In this document: in pieces, positions 1 to 11,959 of the stretch
Layout: each line of letters begins with the position of its first letter
Position numbering within the stretch: the stretch's first letter is position 1
Origin: Theristus sp. LFF4_11
Lineage: Eukaryota; Nematoda; Chromadorea; Monhysterida; Xyalidae
Assembly: GCA_030248135.1 (NCBI GenBank)
Contig: JASANC010002750.1
Location: 1 to 64,000, forward strand
Length of the DNA stretch: 64,000 nucleotides
Reading direction: 5' to 3'
Position numbers and translations under genes: made by a program
The notes under the pieces: generated by a model
What the model saw: the letters and a program-made list of their open reading frames with translations, nothing else
The model's database searches: none
Told to the model about the DNA's origin: nothing

Positions 1-704
1 ACAGGCAGCCTTCGCCCATGACGCATTCCACGCGGCGCTCAATCACGGTCAGTGTTCACAACAACGTCGGCCAGAAGTGACTCTGTGCGCGCAAAAAATA
101 TGCTGGAATCGTCGCGAAAATTTGAAGAAAAAATGTTTTCTTTCTTTTCTACGGCTTTAGTAAAAAAGATCGCGGTCGTGCTGAAGTGAGCTGACGTACG
201 TTTAGATGCGGCAAAGGTACGTCTCTATGGACGGTATGTGTATTATAACATGGGACCTGGGGTGACGTGACGTGCCGTTGTGGTGAGTGGTGGTATTACT
301 TACCGGTATTCACGGGCTCAAATAACTCCCTGCGCAATTAATGGGAACTTTTTGCAGGCTACCGGGTACGCCTGAAAATGTGAAACGTGAGATGAGAGGA
401 ACGAATAGCAGCAATGTTTGTTTTGAGTAACTGAAGATTTAGACCGAATAAACATGCTAATCAGGGTGCAAGATTTGAATGAATTTCAAAAATTCAGAAT
501 TCAAAACTCCAAAAGCAATTTATCCGTGCCTGTTCTTGGTTGGTTCTTTTTGTCCATTATGCGGACTCGATGGGGAATTTTGGCACTACAGTACCCACGA
601 CTTCGTCTGCGACTGTAATCATCTTTAACGGGATGACAAAGGTGTGTGTGTGTACATATTCATTCTGGCACATTTTAGGATCGATCGACAAAAATGATCC
701 AATA

Positions 705-1121
705 CCGTAAGCGTCTCAATAAACCCCCATGGGGGATTACGTCAAAGTGACTTTTAGGGTGGGGGTTTATTGGTGGGGGGGGGATTATTGGTGGGGGGGG
801 GCTATTTTTACAAAAAATTCTAGGGGGTTTGTTGAAAAATAGCAAATACATTGCATGGCAGGCAAGAAAGTCGCAGAAACTTCTACTCACATAGAAATTT
901 CCTTTTATAACAGCCTTTGTAATGAAATTACTATTAATCCACCATTTTGGGGCCTTTGGTAAGACAATTTCATCATTTTCACTGCAACCAGCCACTGAAT
1001 TTACGGGTATGTGTTTTCCCGGCCAATCCCCTGGGGATTACGGGGGATTATTCGGTTAGTCGGGGGGTGGGGGCCGGCTGGTGGGGGGGATTAATGGTGG
1101 GGGAAGGAATGGGTAATACGG
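705..1121. mobile_element. MITE of the CCCCCATGGGGG family, filled site
   Basis: The ends are CCGTAAGCG..AATACGG flanked by TA, with C-rich and G-rich arms (AATAAACCCCCATGGGGG). The second copy of the tandem duplication lacks it: the matching place reads CCAATATGAACGTGTC at 2719-2734, an empty TA site. The core (CAAAGGCCCCAAA, TTTCATTACAAAGGCTGTTA) is shared, in the other orientation, with the copy at 47288-47750. Confidence 0.85.
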
Positions 1122-1315
1122 TAAGGAAACGTGTCAGACCAAAATGGCGTGTTCTATACTATGGTGGCTGCATACGCACAACAGCAGCCCGCACTTCTTC
1201 AATGCGGCTATAAGTTCCGGTAAAAAACGGCAAAAAATAAAATTTGACTGACAGACTTCAAAAGGTGGACGACGTCAACTCAAACCGACACGCGTTCGAA
1301 AATTTCCACAAGCTC

Positions 1316-1480
1316 TACATTATAGGCTGCCAGCTGATTTGATTTGGTGATCACGTGATGCATGCATGCGTTCAGTGCTGGCATTACTGTGTGGAGGCGG
1401 AGTCTGTCCATACACAAGAACGTATGTATCACGTGATCACCGACCAATCAGCTGGCAGCCCATATAATTGAGAGTTTGAC
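1316..1480. mobile_element. CCAATCAGCTG palindromic MITE (unit 1 copy)
   Basis: An inverted repeat with CAGCTGATT..GTGATCACGTGATGCATGC on one side and GTATCACGTGATCACC..CCAATCAGCTGGCAG on the other. Present in both units of the tandem duplication, so it predates the duplication. Confidence 0.75.
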
Positions 1481-2933
1481 TGCAACTAATCAATGACCAA
1501 CGTTTCCTCCACACAGCGATAGTTCGATAAAAAAAGAGAAAATCTGCGTTACCGTAACTGATTGGTATTCTCACCACTCCGCAGTAGTTCGACGTTTGAA
1601 CAACCGCCTATTTCATGGGGGCCAGTTATTTTAGCCAAAAAAAAGGTTCCATTTTCAAACTGCTGTCACTGGCCATAATATTATGAGCGAAATTTTCACT
1701 TTATTGATAAAACATGTGAGTTTTTCTGACTTGGTGTCGGGCACCGTGTTTTGAAACTCATGGACATTTTGAAAAAAAATTAACAAAATCAGCCCCAAAG
1801 TTCATTCCATGCCAAATTTCTTAAGGTTTGTCGTCCGGAGGTTTTGCTGCAATCTTGAATTTTACGAATAGAAAACTGGCGAGTCACTGCAGATTAGGAT
1901 TGCTCCCACCTAGCACACCAGACCCGTTGTTCTGCTGTCAGCTTAACCATGACGAAACTGCAAGACCAGTGGAGAGAAGTTTTTATTCAAACCGCAGAAA
2001 TACGACAGGCAGCCTTCGCCCATGACGCATTCCCACGCACAACGCTCAATCCCACGGTCAGTGTTCACAACAACGTCGGCCAGAAGTGACTCTGTGCGCG
2101 CAAAAAATATGCTGGAATCGTCGCGAAAATTTGAAGAAAAAATGTTTTCTTTTCTTTTTTCTGAAGCTTTAGTAAAAAAGATCGCGGTCGTGCTGAAGTG
2201 AGCTGACGTACGTTCAGATGCGGCAAAGGTACGTCTCTATGCACGGTATGTGTGTTATAACATGGGACCTGGGGTGACGTGACGTGCCGTTGTGGTGAGT
2301 GGTGGTATTACTTACCGGTATTCACGGGCTCCAAATAACTCCCCTGCGCAATTAATGGGAACTTTTGCAGGCTACCGGGTACGCCTGAAAATGTGAAACG
2401 TGAGATGAGAGGAACGAATAGCAGCAATGTTTGTTTTGAGTAACTGAAGATTTAGACCGAATAAACATGCCAATCAGGGTGCAAGATTTGAATGAATTTC
2501 AAAAATTCAGAATTCAAAACTCAAAAGCAATTTATCCGTGCCTGTTCTGTTGGTTCTTTTTGTCCATTATGCGGACTCGATTGTGAAATTCTTGGCACTG
2601 TTGAAAAATCAAACTTCTAGTCTGCGACTGTAATCACCTTTAACGGGATGACAAGGTGTGTGTGTGTGTGCCATATTCATTCTGGCACATTTGTAGGATC
2701 GATCGACAAAAAATGATCCAATATGAACGTGTCAGACCAAAATGACGTTATGTGCTCTATACTATGCGCTTCACATACGTGCACAACAGCAACCCTCACT
2801 TTCAATGTGGCTATAAGTTTCGGTAAAAAAACGGTAAAAAAAGCTAAAATTCTGACTGACAGACTTCGTTAAAAGGTGGACGACGTCAACTCAAACCGAC
2901 ACGCGTTCGAAAATTTCCACAAGCTCTACATTA

Positions 2934-3093
2934 TAGGCTGCCAGCTGATTGGTTGGTGATCACGTGATGCATGCATGCGTTCAGCGCTGGCATTACTGTG
3001 TGGAGGCGGAGTCTGTCCGTACACAGAACGTATGTATCACGTGATCACCGACCAATCAGCTGGCAGCCCATATAATTGAGAGTTTGACTGCAA
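2934..3093. mobile_element. CCAATCAGCTG palindromic MITE (unit 2 copy)
   Basis: Same element as at 1316-1480, in the second unit of the duplication, with a few base differences. Confidence 0.75.
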
Positions 3094-3251
3094 CTAATCA
3101 ATGACCAACGTTTCTCTCCAACACAGCGATAGTTCGAGGCACAGTCAGCCTGCAGGTACTCTGGATCTGCGTTACCGTAACTGGTTGGTATTCTCACCAC
3201 TCCGCAGTAGTTCGACGTTTGAACAACCGCCTATTTCATGGGGGCCAGTTA

Positions 3252-4178
3252 TACAGGGTGGGCCAAAAAAAAGGTTCCATTTTCAAACTGCTGTCACTGG
3301 CTGGTGTTTCAATATTATGAGCTGAAATTTTCAGCATTGATAAAACATGTGATGCCATTTTTCTGACAAAATTTTTATCCAGTTTGGTCAAGTAGATTCA
3401 GTTTTACAGCGCAATGTTTAAAAATTCCCAAATTTTCAAAAAAAACGGATTTTTAACCAAGAATTTCACAACGAATCATTGCTCATAGACATCCAAATTA
3501 TTATCAAGGTTTGTCGTCCGGCAGCGGCTGGATTGAATTTTACGCGAAACTGGCGAGTCACTGCAGAAAAACTTTCAGATTGCTCCCACCAGATAGCACA
3601 CCAGACCCGTTGTTCTGCTGTCCACTTAACCATGACGAAACTGCAGAAAACTGAAACTGAAACACTGTTTTTATTCAAACCGCAGAAAATTTTTTTAAAA
3701 GAAACAAATTAACAGACAGAGCAACACAGAAAACAAAAAATCAACTGAACAATTCTTTCTGTCGCAGTCGCATGGCTGCTGACTCGAGTCCGTTGTGAAA
3801 CATCCGAATTTCGCTCGAGGTGCTCAAATGCAATTTAAGTGTGAAAGAGTGAAACCTTTCCACTCTGAGCGCATGATTTGAACTATCACGGGTATCCAAA
3901 AAGACCCATTTGTCACCTTTGCAACAGTTTCAAAATTGAATCACGCATCTTGATACTAATTTTTTCTTGCACTCATTACAGTCAATTTGTTGATTTTTCG
4001 AGCTTTTTAGAAAATTTGCCACAGTGAGCGCTAGGAATTGTATATCGGAAAAACATTTTTGTCAGTAAAATGGCAACACATGTTTTATCAGTGCTGAAAA
4101 TTTCAGCTCATAATATTGAAACACTAGCCAGTGACAGCAGTTTGAAAATGGAACCTTTTTTTTGGCCCACCCTGTACA
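3252..4178. mobile_element. Mariner-like element, internally deleted
   Basis: Terminal inverted repeats of about 120 bp: TACAGGGTGGGCCAAAAA at the left, TTTGGCCCACCCTGTA at the right. Inside, the minus strand at 3678-3466 reads WTAEQRVWCAIWWEQSESF, resembling the helix-turn-helix start of mariner-type transposases. The catalytic part is missing, so the copy is non-autonomous. Unit 1 of the tandem duplication has a degraded relative at about 1630-1975. Confidence 0.7.
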
Positions 4179-5266
4179 AAAGAAAGAAAACCAACTTTTT
4201 GAGGAACGATTTTCGCGCTATTTTTATACTTTACTTTCTCCCACTGCCTTCTCTCCATCTGGTCTTGACAGTTTTCATCTTGCTGCATGCACACTCGAAA
4301 AAGGTGAACACCAACACGGCATTTTCTATTCCAAAATAGTGAAAATTGCAGCAAAACCTCCACGGAGTACTATGAAAAATTTGGCATGGAATGAACTTTG
4401 GGGCTGATTTTGTTAATTTTTTTCAGTGTCCATGTGAGTTCAAAACACGGTGCCCGACACCAAGCTCAACCCGAAACTCAACTGGAACACGAAATTTATG
4501 GCTGCGTTAAGAATGATGTGGTTACCGTGGTGTGCTAAAAAAAACTACTGAACTTCCGTAACCGTATTCGTGGAAGAAAGCAATCACGGAAGCGATTTTC
4601 TCTTTTTTTATATAAAACTGGCCCTGAGTGGAGGGTGTCACACGAGCGGTTGACGGATTCACGGGGTCTGCTTGAGGGGCAGAGTGGCCTGAAAAGATGT
4701 GTAGAAATTGGAATAATGAAAAAGTCCACAATGTCCATGTGATGGTGGCAAGATAGTACACTGGCAAAAAAATACTAGTCACTCTGCCCATCATGTGCGT
4801 TGAAGACAAATACTGCAATAATTTCCGGTACGCATGTTCTTTTAACAGTATATTCGTGGCAAAAATCTCTGAAAAAGGACAGTTTACGAAAAAAACTCCT
4901 CTCGCACAGCAAAGTCATAATGTTCAGTTTCGGCATTTTTTGCTGCTGTTCAAACAAAATGTTGAAAAACATATTGAAAAAACTGTTCGACGTTCGACAC
5001 ACCTTCCACTAATCGATAGAACTTTGCACTTGAACCGTCATTCTTCACAGCGGTCCAGCCAGTGGTACTGAAGTAGTTGGCAAAAAAGAAAAAAAATTAT
5101 GACTGCCGGCAGGCAAAACTGGCCACAACAGAGCCAGTTATTTTGAAAGTCCAATGGTGCCACCGCACTGAGTTCCAAAATGAAATCATGTGAAAACGCA
5201 TTTAGGCTATATGAAGAGCAGACGTATAGTTCACATCACGTGAAAAAAACACTACCTAAAATCCCC

Positions 5267-5413
<147 letters not shown>

Positions 5414-5417
5414 TCAC

Positions 5418-8400
5418 CGCCCATGTTGGAAGGAAACTCTTCAAGAAGTCGAACTGTTCCATGGTGTAGAAAACGGCCGGTGCGGCGCCGACTGCTTGCA
5501 GCTCCGTGAAGCATCCCGCCCAATTCTGCGTGCTCGACGTCACAAAGAAACACGAACTTCCGAGCATACGCCCGCCCAAGCTCGTGCACTCGATCGTCAG
5601 CGGGTTTTTGTGCATCTCTGTTGGAAAACAATGTGGTGCACGCACGCAAAAAATGCCAAAAACCGTTCCAAAATTCATTCCATGCGGTGGAATTTGATGC
5701 CGTGTCCATGCATGCCAAAATTAGCTTGGCACTACAGCCGCTTGGGCTTTTTCCAGCAATTTTTCAAACTTTTTTGGAATGGATTTCGGCATGGAATGAA
5801 TAGTGGAACGGATTTTGGAAGGGATTTTGGTATTGTTTACATTTGAGAAGGCAACAACAGGATTCAGAAAGGAAAATCAGCAAAAACCTCGATCACAAAC
5901 CTTCCATATCGGTGATTGATGGGTCATCTGAAAAAAATAAACTTCGAATGACAGCTTTTATTTGCAATAGCAAAAATTCATGCTGACTGACTGCACCACA
6001 CCACTATATTGACTACATAACAACCAATCAGCGTGCATGCAGAATTTGAATATCACAAAACAGCAGAGTTTTTTTTTACCAAATTCACAGAAGAAAGATC
6101 GCGAGTAGAGACAGTTTTCGGTGGCCATTGCGTTATTAGCGTTCGGGTGAATAGTGCCTGGAAATTAAGGAGAACAACAACGTTATTTGCTAAACGCAGA
6201 CTTCTAAATTTTACATAAGGACAACGAATGTCACTGGACGCACAGAGTACAACGCAGCGATTTTCCTATCATTACCAACCAATCAGCTGATCGCCTATAA
6301 TTTAGAGGAGGCCGAGTAGTTTGTCCGCACAGAATACACGTGTCTACAACCAACCAATCAGTAAGTTGCACGAATTATCTACAGTCCATCTGGAAAAAAT
6401 ATGCAACATGACGTCATGACCAACCAATCAGCGCTGAGAACTGTTCATGGCAAACCAATCAGCGCTGAGAATTACCATGACCAACCAATCAGACTGTAGA
6501 TTTCGTTTCGTTTCGTTAGGCGCTCATAAGCGACAGGCAAAAAATGCACAAGGAAACCGGTTCCAATCCAGCAAGCTGGGTCGGGTGCACAGCCAGAAAA
6601 AAACTAAAAACAGAATAAACCAATAATTTTTCTTTGTTTGTGTGGATGGCCTGCCCGCACCACGGACCGCATCTTCATGGCCGTACAGGTAGTAGGATGG
6701 TGCCAACGGGAGAACGCCAGGGTCGTGGCGCTGTCGTCCACCTCCCAGCTCCATTCGCCCGGCTCGCCCGCAGCGGAACGAATCAAACCGATCCAAGCGT
6801 TGCTCGACTGCAGTGATATGAGAACAAACGTTTTTACTTGTTGGGAATTCAGGTCCGGAGTACCATAACTGGTCTGAGACCAGCGCCGTCGTTAACAACG
6901 TCCGAAAGCACGTTAGGTTCGACCAAGAGGTCCAAAGTCTTTTCAGGTCCGATTTGAAGCCCGATAGCAGCTCGGTTTCAAATTGAGGTCCGAAACCATT
7001 TTAGGTCCAATTTGAAGTCCGAAAACAGCTCGGTCCCAAACTGAGGTCCGAAACCATGTTAGGTCCAATTTGAAGTCCGAAAACAGCTCGGTCCCAAGTT
7101 GAGGTCCGAAACCATGTTAGGTCCGACCTGAGGTCCGAGTCCAGCTCCAACCCAACTTAAGATCCGAAGCCAGGCCCGGCCCAAATTAAGGTCTGAAACC
7201 AGCTCCGCTTTTATCGTTGCTTGTCGGTCTTTTGAGAACTGCCATCAATCCACGCCCAGCGAAGCATGCAAATACACATCAATCCAGATAGATATGTCGT
7301 TTCTTGTCCGATCAATCTTGCATCTAGTGATGTGTTCGGTTACCGAAATTTTCGGTAACCGAACCGAAACCGAAAAAAATCACCAACCGAAACCGAAACC
7401 GTTGCATTTTCGAGCACCGGTAACCGAAACCGAAACCGGAAGAGATGCAGTGTTCGGTAACCGAACCGAAACCGAAACCGAAAAAGAAATTGTCCATCAA
7501 CCGAAACCGAAACCGAAAAAGTTGAATTTTCGGCTATTTTTCGGTTACATAAGAATAGCTAAAAATAGCTGAATTTTGCGTAAAAAGGCGTAAAAATGAA
7601 AGAAAAACGCATATTTGACCTAATTTTAGTGAAATTTACACAAATTTCAAGCAAAAATGGGCATTTTAGGCCAAAATTTGACCTACTTTTAAGCTTTCAA
7701 AACTGAAATTTTGGGTGGATAGCTGACCTAAAATGCCTCCGGGAGATAGACTATAGATTTCAGATTTTTTGCGGGGGCCGGCCTAGATAGACTGGTGACT
7801 GAAAATTTTGGGGGGGGGGGCGGCCCCCCAGCCCCCCCCCTAGAACAACTATGGGGGGGTTTGACCCACCAGAAAATAAGGGAATATAAAAAATATGTGG
7901 GGGTTGATCAGGATCAGAATCAGAGGAGGAAATTGATCGGGGTGTGGAGGGTGATTGATTGAACTAATCCTCACGGGTCACGGCGCCGTGTGGCTGGGCT
8001 GGGTGGGGGGCACTGTCTGACGTCTGTTCTGTTGACTGTTCTGACGATCCAACGGTCCGTTCCATATCCGTTCCGTTCCTCTTCCTCTTTTCATTTTAGC
8101 ATTCATTATCCACCGCACCCTAAATTTTTACAATTTATCGGAGAATCTATCCTGAAAGCACTGAAACTGAATAATTTATGTTGCATCCAACTTGCAACTT
8201 TTAAATTAATATATATGCGCCATCGATCAAGCAAACTTTTTCATTTGAAACCGAAAATCAACCGAAACCGAACCGAAATGAAATATTTTGTCGGTAACCG
8301 AAACCGAAACCGTAAGAGGTGCAATGTTCGGTAACCGAACCGAAACCGAAACCGAAAACAAAATTTTTCATCAACCGAAACCAAAACCGAAACCGAAACC

Positions 8401-9423
8401 GAAACCAAAAATTTTTCTCAACCGAAACCGAAACCGAAAAAAAATCGCTTCGGTACACAACACTACTTGCATCAATCTTTTGTTTCTGACTGTTTTTCGA
8501 AACCCGGCCACCTAAAGTAAAATGTCTGAATTGTCCGTGACGGTGTCCTGTCCGGGAAAAAAAGTAACCATGCATAGAAACAGCCAAGGTTGGTTTCGGT
8601 ACTCACTGCTGACGAGCTACTGAATTGTATGTGTTCCGGATCCGGGACACCGCGGGAAACAGGACACCACAATGGATAGGACACACTTTACACCAACTGC
8701 GAACTCAGTTATCAGGCGTGTGTTTCCAAAAAAAAACTCAAACCTACCCCGGAATGTCGACTAGCAATAACGGCCGCGTATTTCTCGTGCGTGTCGATCT
8801 TCGCCAGTCGACCGTTGAATTCACTCTCGCAGTACGCTTTCGCGTCCGCCCAGCGTTTCGTCGGTGTCGCCACGAACACGACGCATTCGCGTTTGTGTTG
8901 CACGTGGCTGCGACTCGCCATCTGCACGTCGTCGCACGCTGTGCGTGACCGTGAGAAAGAAGCGTAAAAGAGAGCGTGGGAAAGACGGGCGTGGGAAAGA
9001 GAGCATGAGAAAAAGAGCGCGGCATTAAACAGAGCGTAAGAAGTGATCATCGTGTGTGAAGGGATTGGGCGTCGGTAGTCCCAGATGTCTGATAGTGTAT
9101 TTTTCCACGCTCTTATGTTTTGGCCTAGCGATGTACAGGGTGTTCATAAAAGCGCTTGAGTTTACAGGGCGTTTGGGTTCTGAAAAGCGGTTACACGTGA
9201 GCACTGTGGGAAAGTGGCGGAGTAAGAAAACCGCGCAGTGAGAGAGCGACGACATTCAGTTCTTTGCACCGCCGTGCACGGAGCAGTGAAACAGTCAGGG
9301 AAATTTTACCAGGAAGCGAGACTAACTAAGTGCGCATACGCCAACGCCATCTAGGCCGGTCCAGAGAATTCGCGCCACCGCCAAAATGCTGATTGCTAAT
9401 TGCTTTGTGGTTCTGTGTTGCAT
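5418..9423 (-). CDS. C-type lectin-domain protein, partial (at least two lectin domains)
   Basis: Exon 8938-8748 encodes a lectin-domain first half: CDDVQ, then KRECVVF, WADAKAYC and FNGRLAKID. Exon 6807 to about 6661 gives the second half, SSNAWIGLIRSAAG then EWSWEVDD and SRWHH; WIGL and W-x-W are hallmarks of the fold. Exon 5617-5418 is a second first-half exon (LGSSCFFV, NWAGCFTEL, FYTMEQFDFL) with the same phases (2 nt in, 0 out) as exon 8938-8748. A likely first exon at 9423-9327 gives a signal-like start (LAISILAVARILW) and a GTTAGT donor in the right phase. Secreted sugar- or ligand-binding protein. The calcium-site motifs expected near the end of domain 1 are not visible, so sugar binding is unproven. 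The 3' end was not found; a TTGW-containing stretch at about 5070-5005 is a weak candidate that does not fit in phase. Confidence 0.65.
5650..5842. mobile_element. Foldback element of the GGAATGAATTTTGGCATGG type
   Basis: Inverted arms: GCCAAAAACCGTTCCAAAATTCATTCCATG near the left (read in pieces) against GCATGGAATGAATAGTGGAACGG near the right. Related single arms occur at about 9640-9795, 44840-44925 and 47860-47880. It abuts lectin exon 5617-5418. Confidence 0.55.
6370..6503. mobile_element. ACAGTCCATCTGG / CCAATCAGCGCTGAGAA MITE
   Basis: Starts ACAGTCCATCTGGAAAAA and TATGCAACATGACGTCAT, contains repeated CCAATCAGCGCTGAGAA, and ends at AGACTGTAG. A longer copy lies at 54904-55047. Confidence 0.7.
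6890..7215. repeat. Minisatellite, ~60-bp unit
   Basis: Five or so diverging units built on AGGTCCGAAACCATGTTAGG, CCAATTTGAAGTCCGAAAAC and AGCTCGGTCCCAA. No gene seen in it; it lies in the intron of the lectin gene. Confidence 0.85.
7325..8465. mobile_element. hAT-like non-autonomous element with 8-bp target duplication
   Basis: Ends TAGTGATGTGTTCGG and CACAACACTA are flanked by perfect direct repeats CTTGCATC (7317-7324 and 8466-8473). Next to each end are arrays of CCGAAA-type repeats (AACCGAAACCGAAACCG). The middle has no recognisable transposase. An 8-bp duplication and these end sequences fit the hAT superfamily. Confidence 0.75.
8524..8715. mobile_element. TGTCCGAACAGG-family MITE, diverged copy
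   Basis: Contains GTGTCCTGTCCGGG and, inverted, GGACACCGCGGGAAACAGGACACC. A related diverged copy lies at 28776-28992. Confidence 0.55.
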
Positions 9424-9447
9424 TTGCGGAATTCGAAAATCTCGGTA
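9391..9447 (+). CDS. Weak candidate plus-strand signal-peptide exon
   Basis: CAAAATG followed by a hydrophobic frame (MLIANCFVVLCCICGIRKS) ends at a GTAGGT donor. It overlaps the proposed first exon of the minus-strand lectin gene and no downstream plus-strand exon was found. At most one of the two is likely real; the minus-strand reading has phase support. Confidence 0.15.
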
Positions 9448-9999
9448 GGTAGGGTATGTAGTATTGCAAGAGTACTGCAATTTACAGCCTGCAAGAAAGG
9501 AATTTAGTTTGAAAACGTTAGCACGAACGAGCACAGACTGCAGTCACAGGCTGCAGATCGAAAAAAAGTAATCATTCGGTTTAATTGTACTTCGGTTTTC
9601 TGTCAGTATCGATAATCAACCGTCGATGTAACCCAATCTACCATTCCAAAATACGCTTCATAAAACATTTCATGCCATCCCAAAATTTGCGTGGCGTGGT
9701 GCTTCGCTTGGCGTTTTTGCAATATCTAAAATTTTGGAATGGGTGTTGGCATAAAATTCATTTTGGAATGGATTTCGGCATATGGAATAAATCTTTGGCC
9801 ATTTTAGCGTACTGAACTTAGCGGTTAGATTTTTGTGTGCTGTTGTTTGGTTAACTTAGACCGGTAATTGGTAAAACCAATTAATTAAGCAACGTTATTC
9901 CAAAACGAATATTGTCAATTTGCACAGTGCCAGCCATAATTATTGCGCAACGTCGATAACCATCGAGTTCCACAGCAGTCCTGTGTTTTTTTTTTGATA

Positions 10000-10253
10000 G
10001 GCTGAACGAGGCGCACGCGCTTTTTAAATTTTTTTTGTGAGAGTTGTGGAGCACCGTCTGACTGAGCTCAATTGTGCGTTAAAATTGACGCGTTTTTTAA
10101 ACTAATTGATTCTTTGCGCTGTTCTGTTCATTCTTTCTCCCTTGCACACACGATTGGGAATTATCTTCGTATTCGTGAAAAAGACAACTCATAGTCTGCG
10201 ACTGATCCTGCCTTGAATACAAGGGCTGTCTTATTTTATTTGTCATACTGTAT
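10000..10253. mobile_element. GGCCGAATAAA-family MITE, degraded
   Basis: Reverse copy, diverged: retains CCTTGCACACACGATTGGGAAT, AGACAACTCATAGTCTGCGAC and CATACTGTA. Confidence 0.6.
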
Positions 10254-11399
10254 AGATACATACAATTTTACGGTATCACATAATGATTAGCCTTTTCTGG
10301 TAACATTTTTCCATCACACAGAATTGCAACAAAACGTTAGTGACACTTTTTTGGATATTTTTCGTCGTGCATCATTGGATATGGAGCATCAATCACCGTA
10401 GCATATTTCGGCTATTCGGGCTCCCAGCTATAAATCAGTTGCCAGATGGAGCTCCAGATAGGCAAAAAACTTGATGACCCGCATGACAGAGTGCAGTTAA
10501 TTTTATATGGGTTTCGAACACATACTTTTTACACGCTTTCTGACAGCTGAAAATGAACCGACTTTACGACTGTTTTTTCACTGAAAACTTTTTTTGGTAT
10601 GCCCCTAAGCCATTATGTCATATGATCCTCTATATGGATGGTTCTCTACACTAAACATAATTTTTGGATGCATCATACACGTAAACGGATCACTGAATTC
10701 CAGAAACAGCAGTGCAAGTATACACAGAATTTGCAGAAAACAGAATTTTCACTGCGGAAGAAATTACAAACATAAAGTAACCCATTTTACAAGCAGGAGA
10801 CGGGAAGCATACTGCAAAAGCGGAGAAAACGGGAGAGCTGAAACGGGCAGTGCCACAAAAAGTGACGGAGGACGGGGAAAGCCTCACAAAAAGCGGAGGG
10901 GTAAAACGGGTATGAAACGAGTTATTTTTTTCTTCACCAAAAACTCCTCGGAGGTAACGGGTAAAAAAGCAAATCACAACTCCTTCTTTATTTATTTAAA
11001 TACATTAAAAAATATTGTATTGTAGGCGACTCACGGAGACAAGGTAAATTTTCTTCAGGGTTATTATTCAGTAAACGTTACTGTTTTTTTTTTTTAAAAG
11101 TTTTACGCTCGGGTCAATAGGCTAGTATAAGAATAAAGCAATGCAAGTGTACGAAATTGTGTGCGCATTTAATGAGTCGCAGAACCAAAATAAAAAAAGA
11201 ATAATTGACTATTGAAGTTATTGACTGAAAGTATTAATAGTTATTGTCAATAACTACACTTTTGACAAATAAGCAGAGGAATTAACCAAAAGCAAATCAA
11301 AACAATGTTGCATTTTTTAAACAAAACGAAATACGTTAAATTTTTCTGACAGCAATTCATTTATTTGCCCGTATTGTAAGCTATTATAAAGGCACGAGA

Positions 11400-11543
11400 T
11401 CAAATCTTGAAGCTACTAACCTCCACGGTAAAAGCTGGAATTGACATAATCCAGATAACGCACACAGCAATGATCCACCCTGTCGCTTTGTAAGCAACAG
11501 AATTTTTTCCCGCTTCCGTCGTTTTGCTGGCCTTGGGCTTTGC

Positions 11544-11591
<48 letters not shown>

Positions 11592-11959
11592 CGTCGTAGT
11601 CGTGTTCGTTTTGCTATCCCCACCCGTAGCCGAGTCTCCGCCTTCCGTGCCAGAAGCGTCGCCAGTAGCTGTTGTTTCCCCGCCCCCTGTAGCAGTTGAG
11701 TCTCCGCCCCCTGTAGCAGTTGAGTCCCCGCCCCCTGTAGCAGTTGAGTCTCCGCCCCCTGTAGCAGTTGAGTCTCCGCCCCCTGTAGCAGTTGAGTCTC
11801 CGCCTCCTGTCGCAGTTGAGTCTCCGCCCCCTGTAGCAGTTGAGTCCCCGCCCCCTGTAGCAGTTGAGTCTCCGCCCCCTGTAGCAGTTGAGTCTCCGCC
11901 TCCTGTCGCAGTTGTAATCCCGTTTGTGCCCTCACTTGTAACGATGTCGTATTGTAGCG
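11400..11959 (-). CDS. Last exon of the four-module gene: repeat stalk and hydrophobic tail
   Basis: The exon begins after the acceptor TTTCCAG and joins in phase with exon 16. It encodes about ten copies of an 8-residue unit STATGGGD (24-nt DNA repeat, about 11686-11914), then a run of Thr from an (ACGACA)n microsatellite at about 11542-11594. A basic spacer and a hydrophobic segment (GWIIAVCVIWIMSIPAF) come next, then ten residues and stop. Ser/Thr repeats suggest an O-glycosylated stalk. The tail could be a GPI-attachment signal or a single membrane anchor; the short polar end after it fits a membrane anchor slightly better. The antisense strand also has long open frames, which I take as shadows of the repeats. 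Confidence 0.8.

Larger units (their letters stand above)
1..3705. repeat. Direct tandem duplication, ~2-kb unit, two copies
   Basis: The sequence starting ACAGGCAGCCTTCGCCCATG at base 1 restarts at 2005. Both units run through the same landmarks (CGTCGGCCAGAAGTGACTC, GCGGACTCGAT, a CCAATCAGCTGGCAGCCC palindrome, CAAACCGCAGAAA) and differ by point changes, small gaps and different transposon insertions. Unit 1 may begin before the window. No coding exon was recognised inside it. Confidence 0.85.

Noticed and set aside
10615..11025. 136-codon plus-strand ORF
   Set aside because: No exon-like composition, no splice partner, and no recognisable motif; chance ORF in purine-rich sequence.
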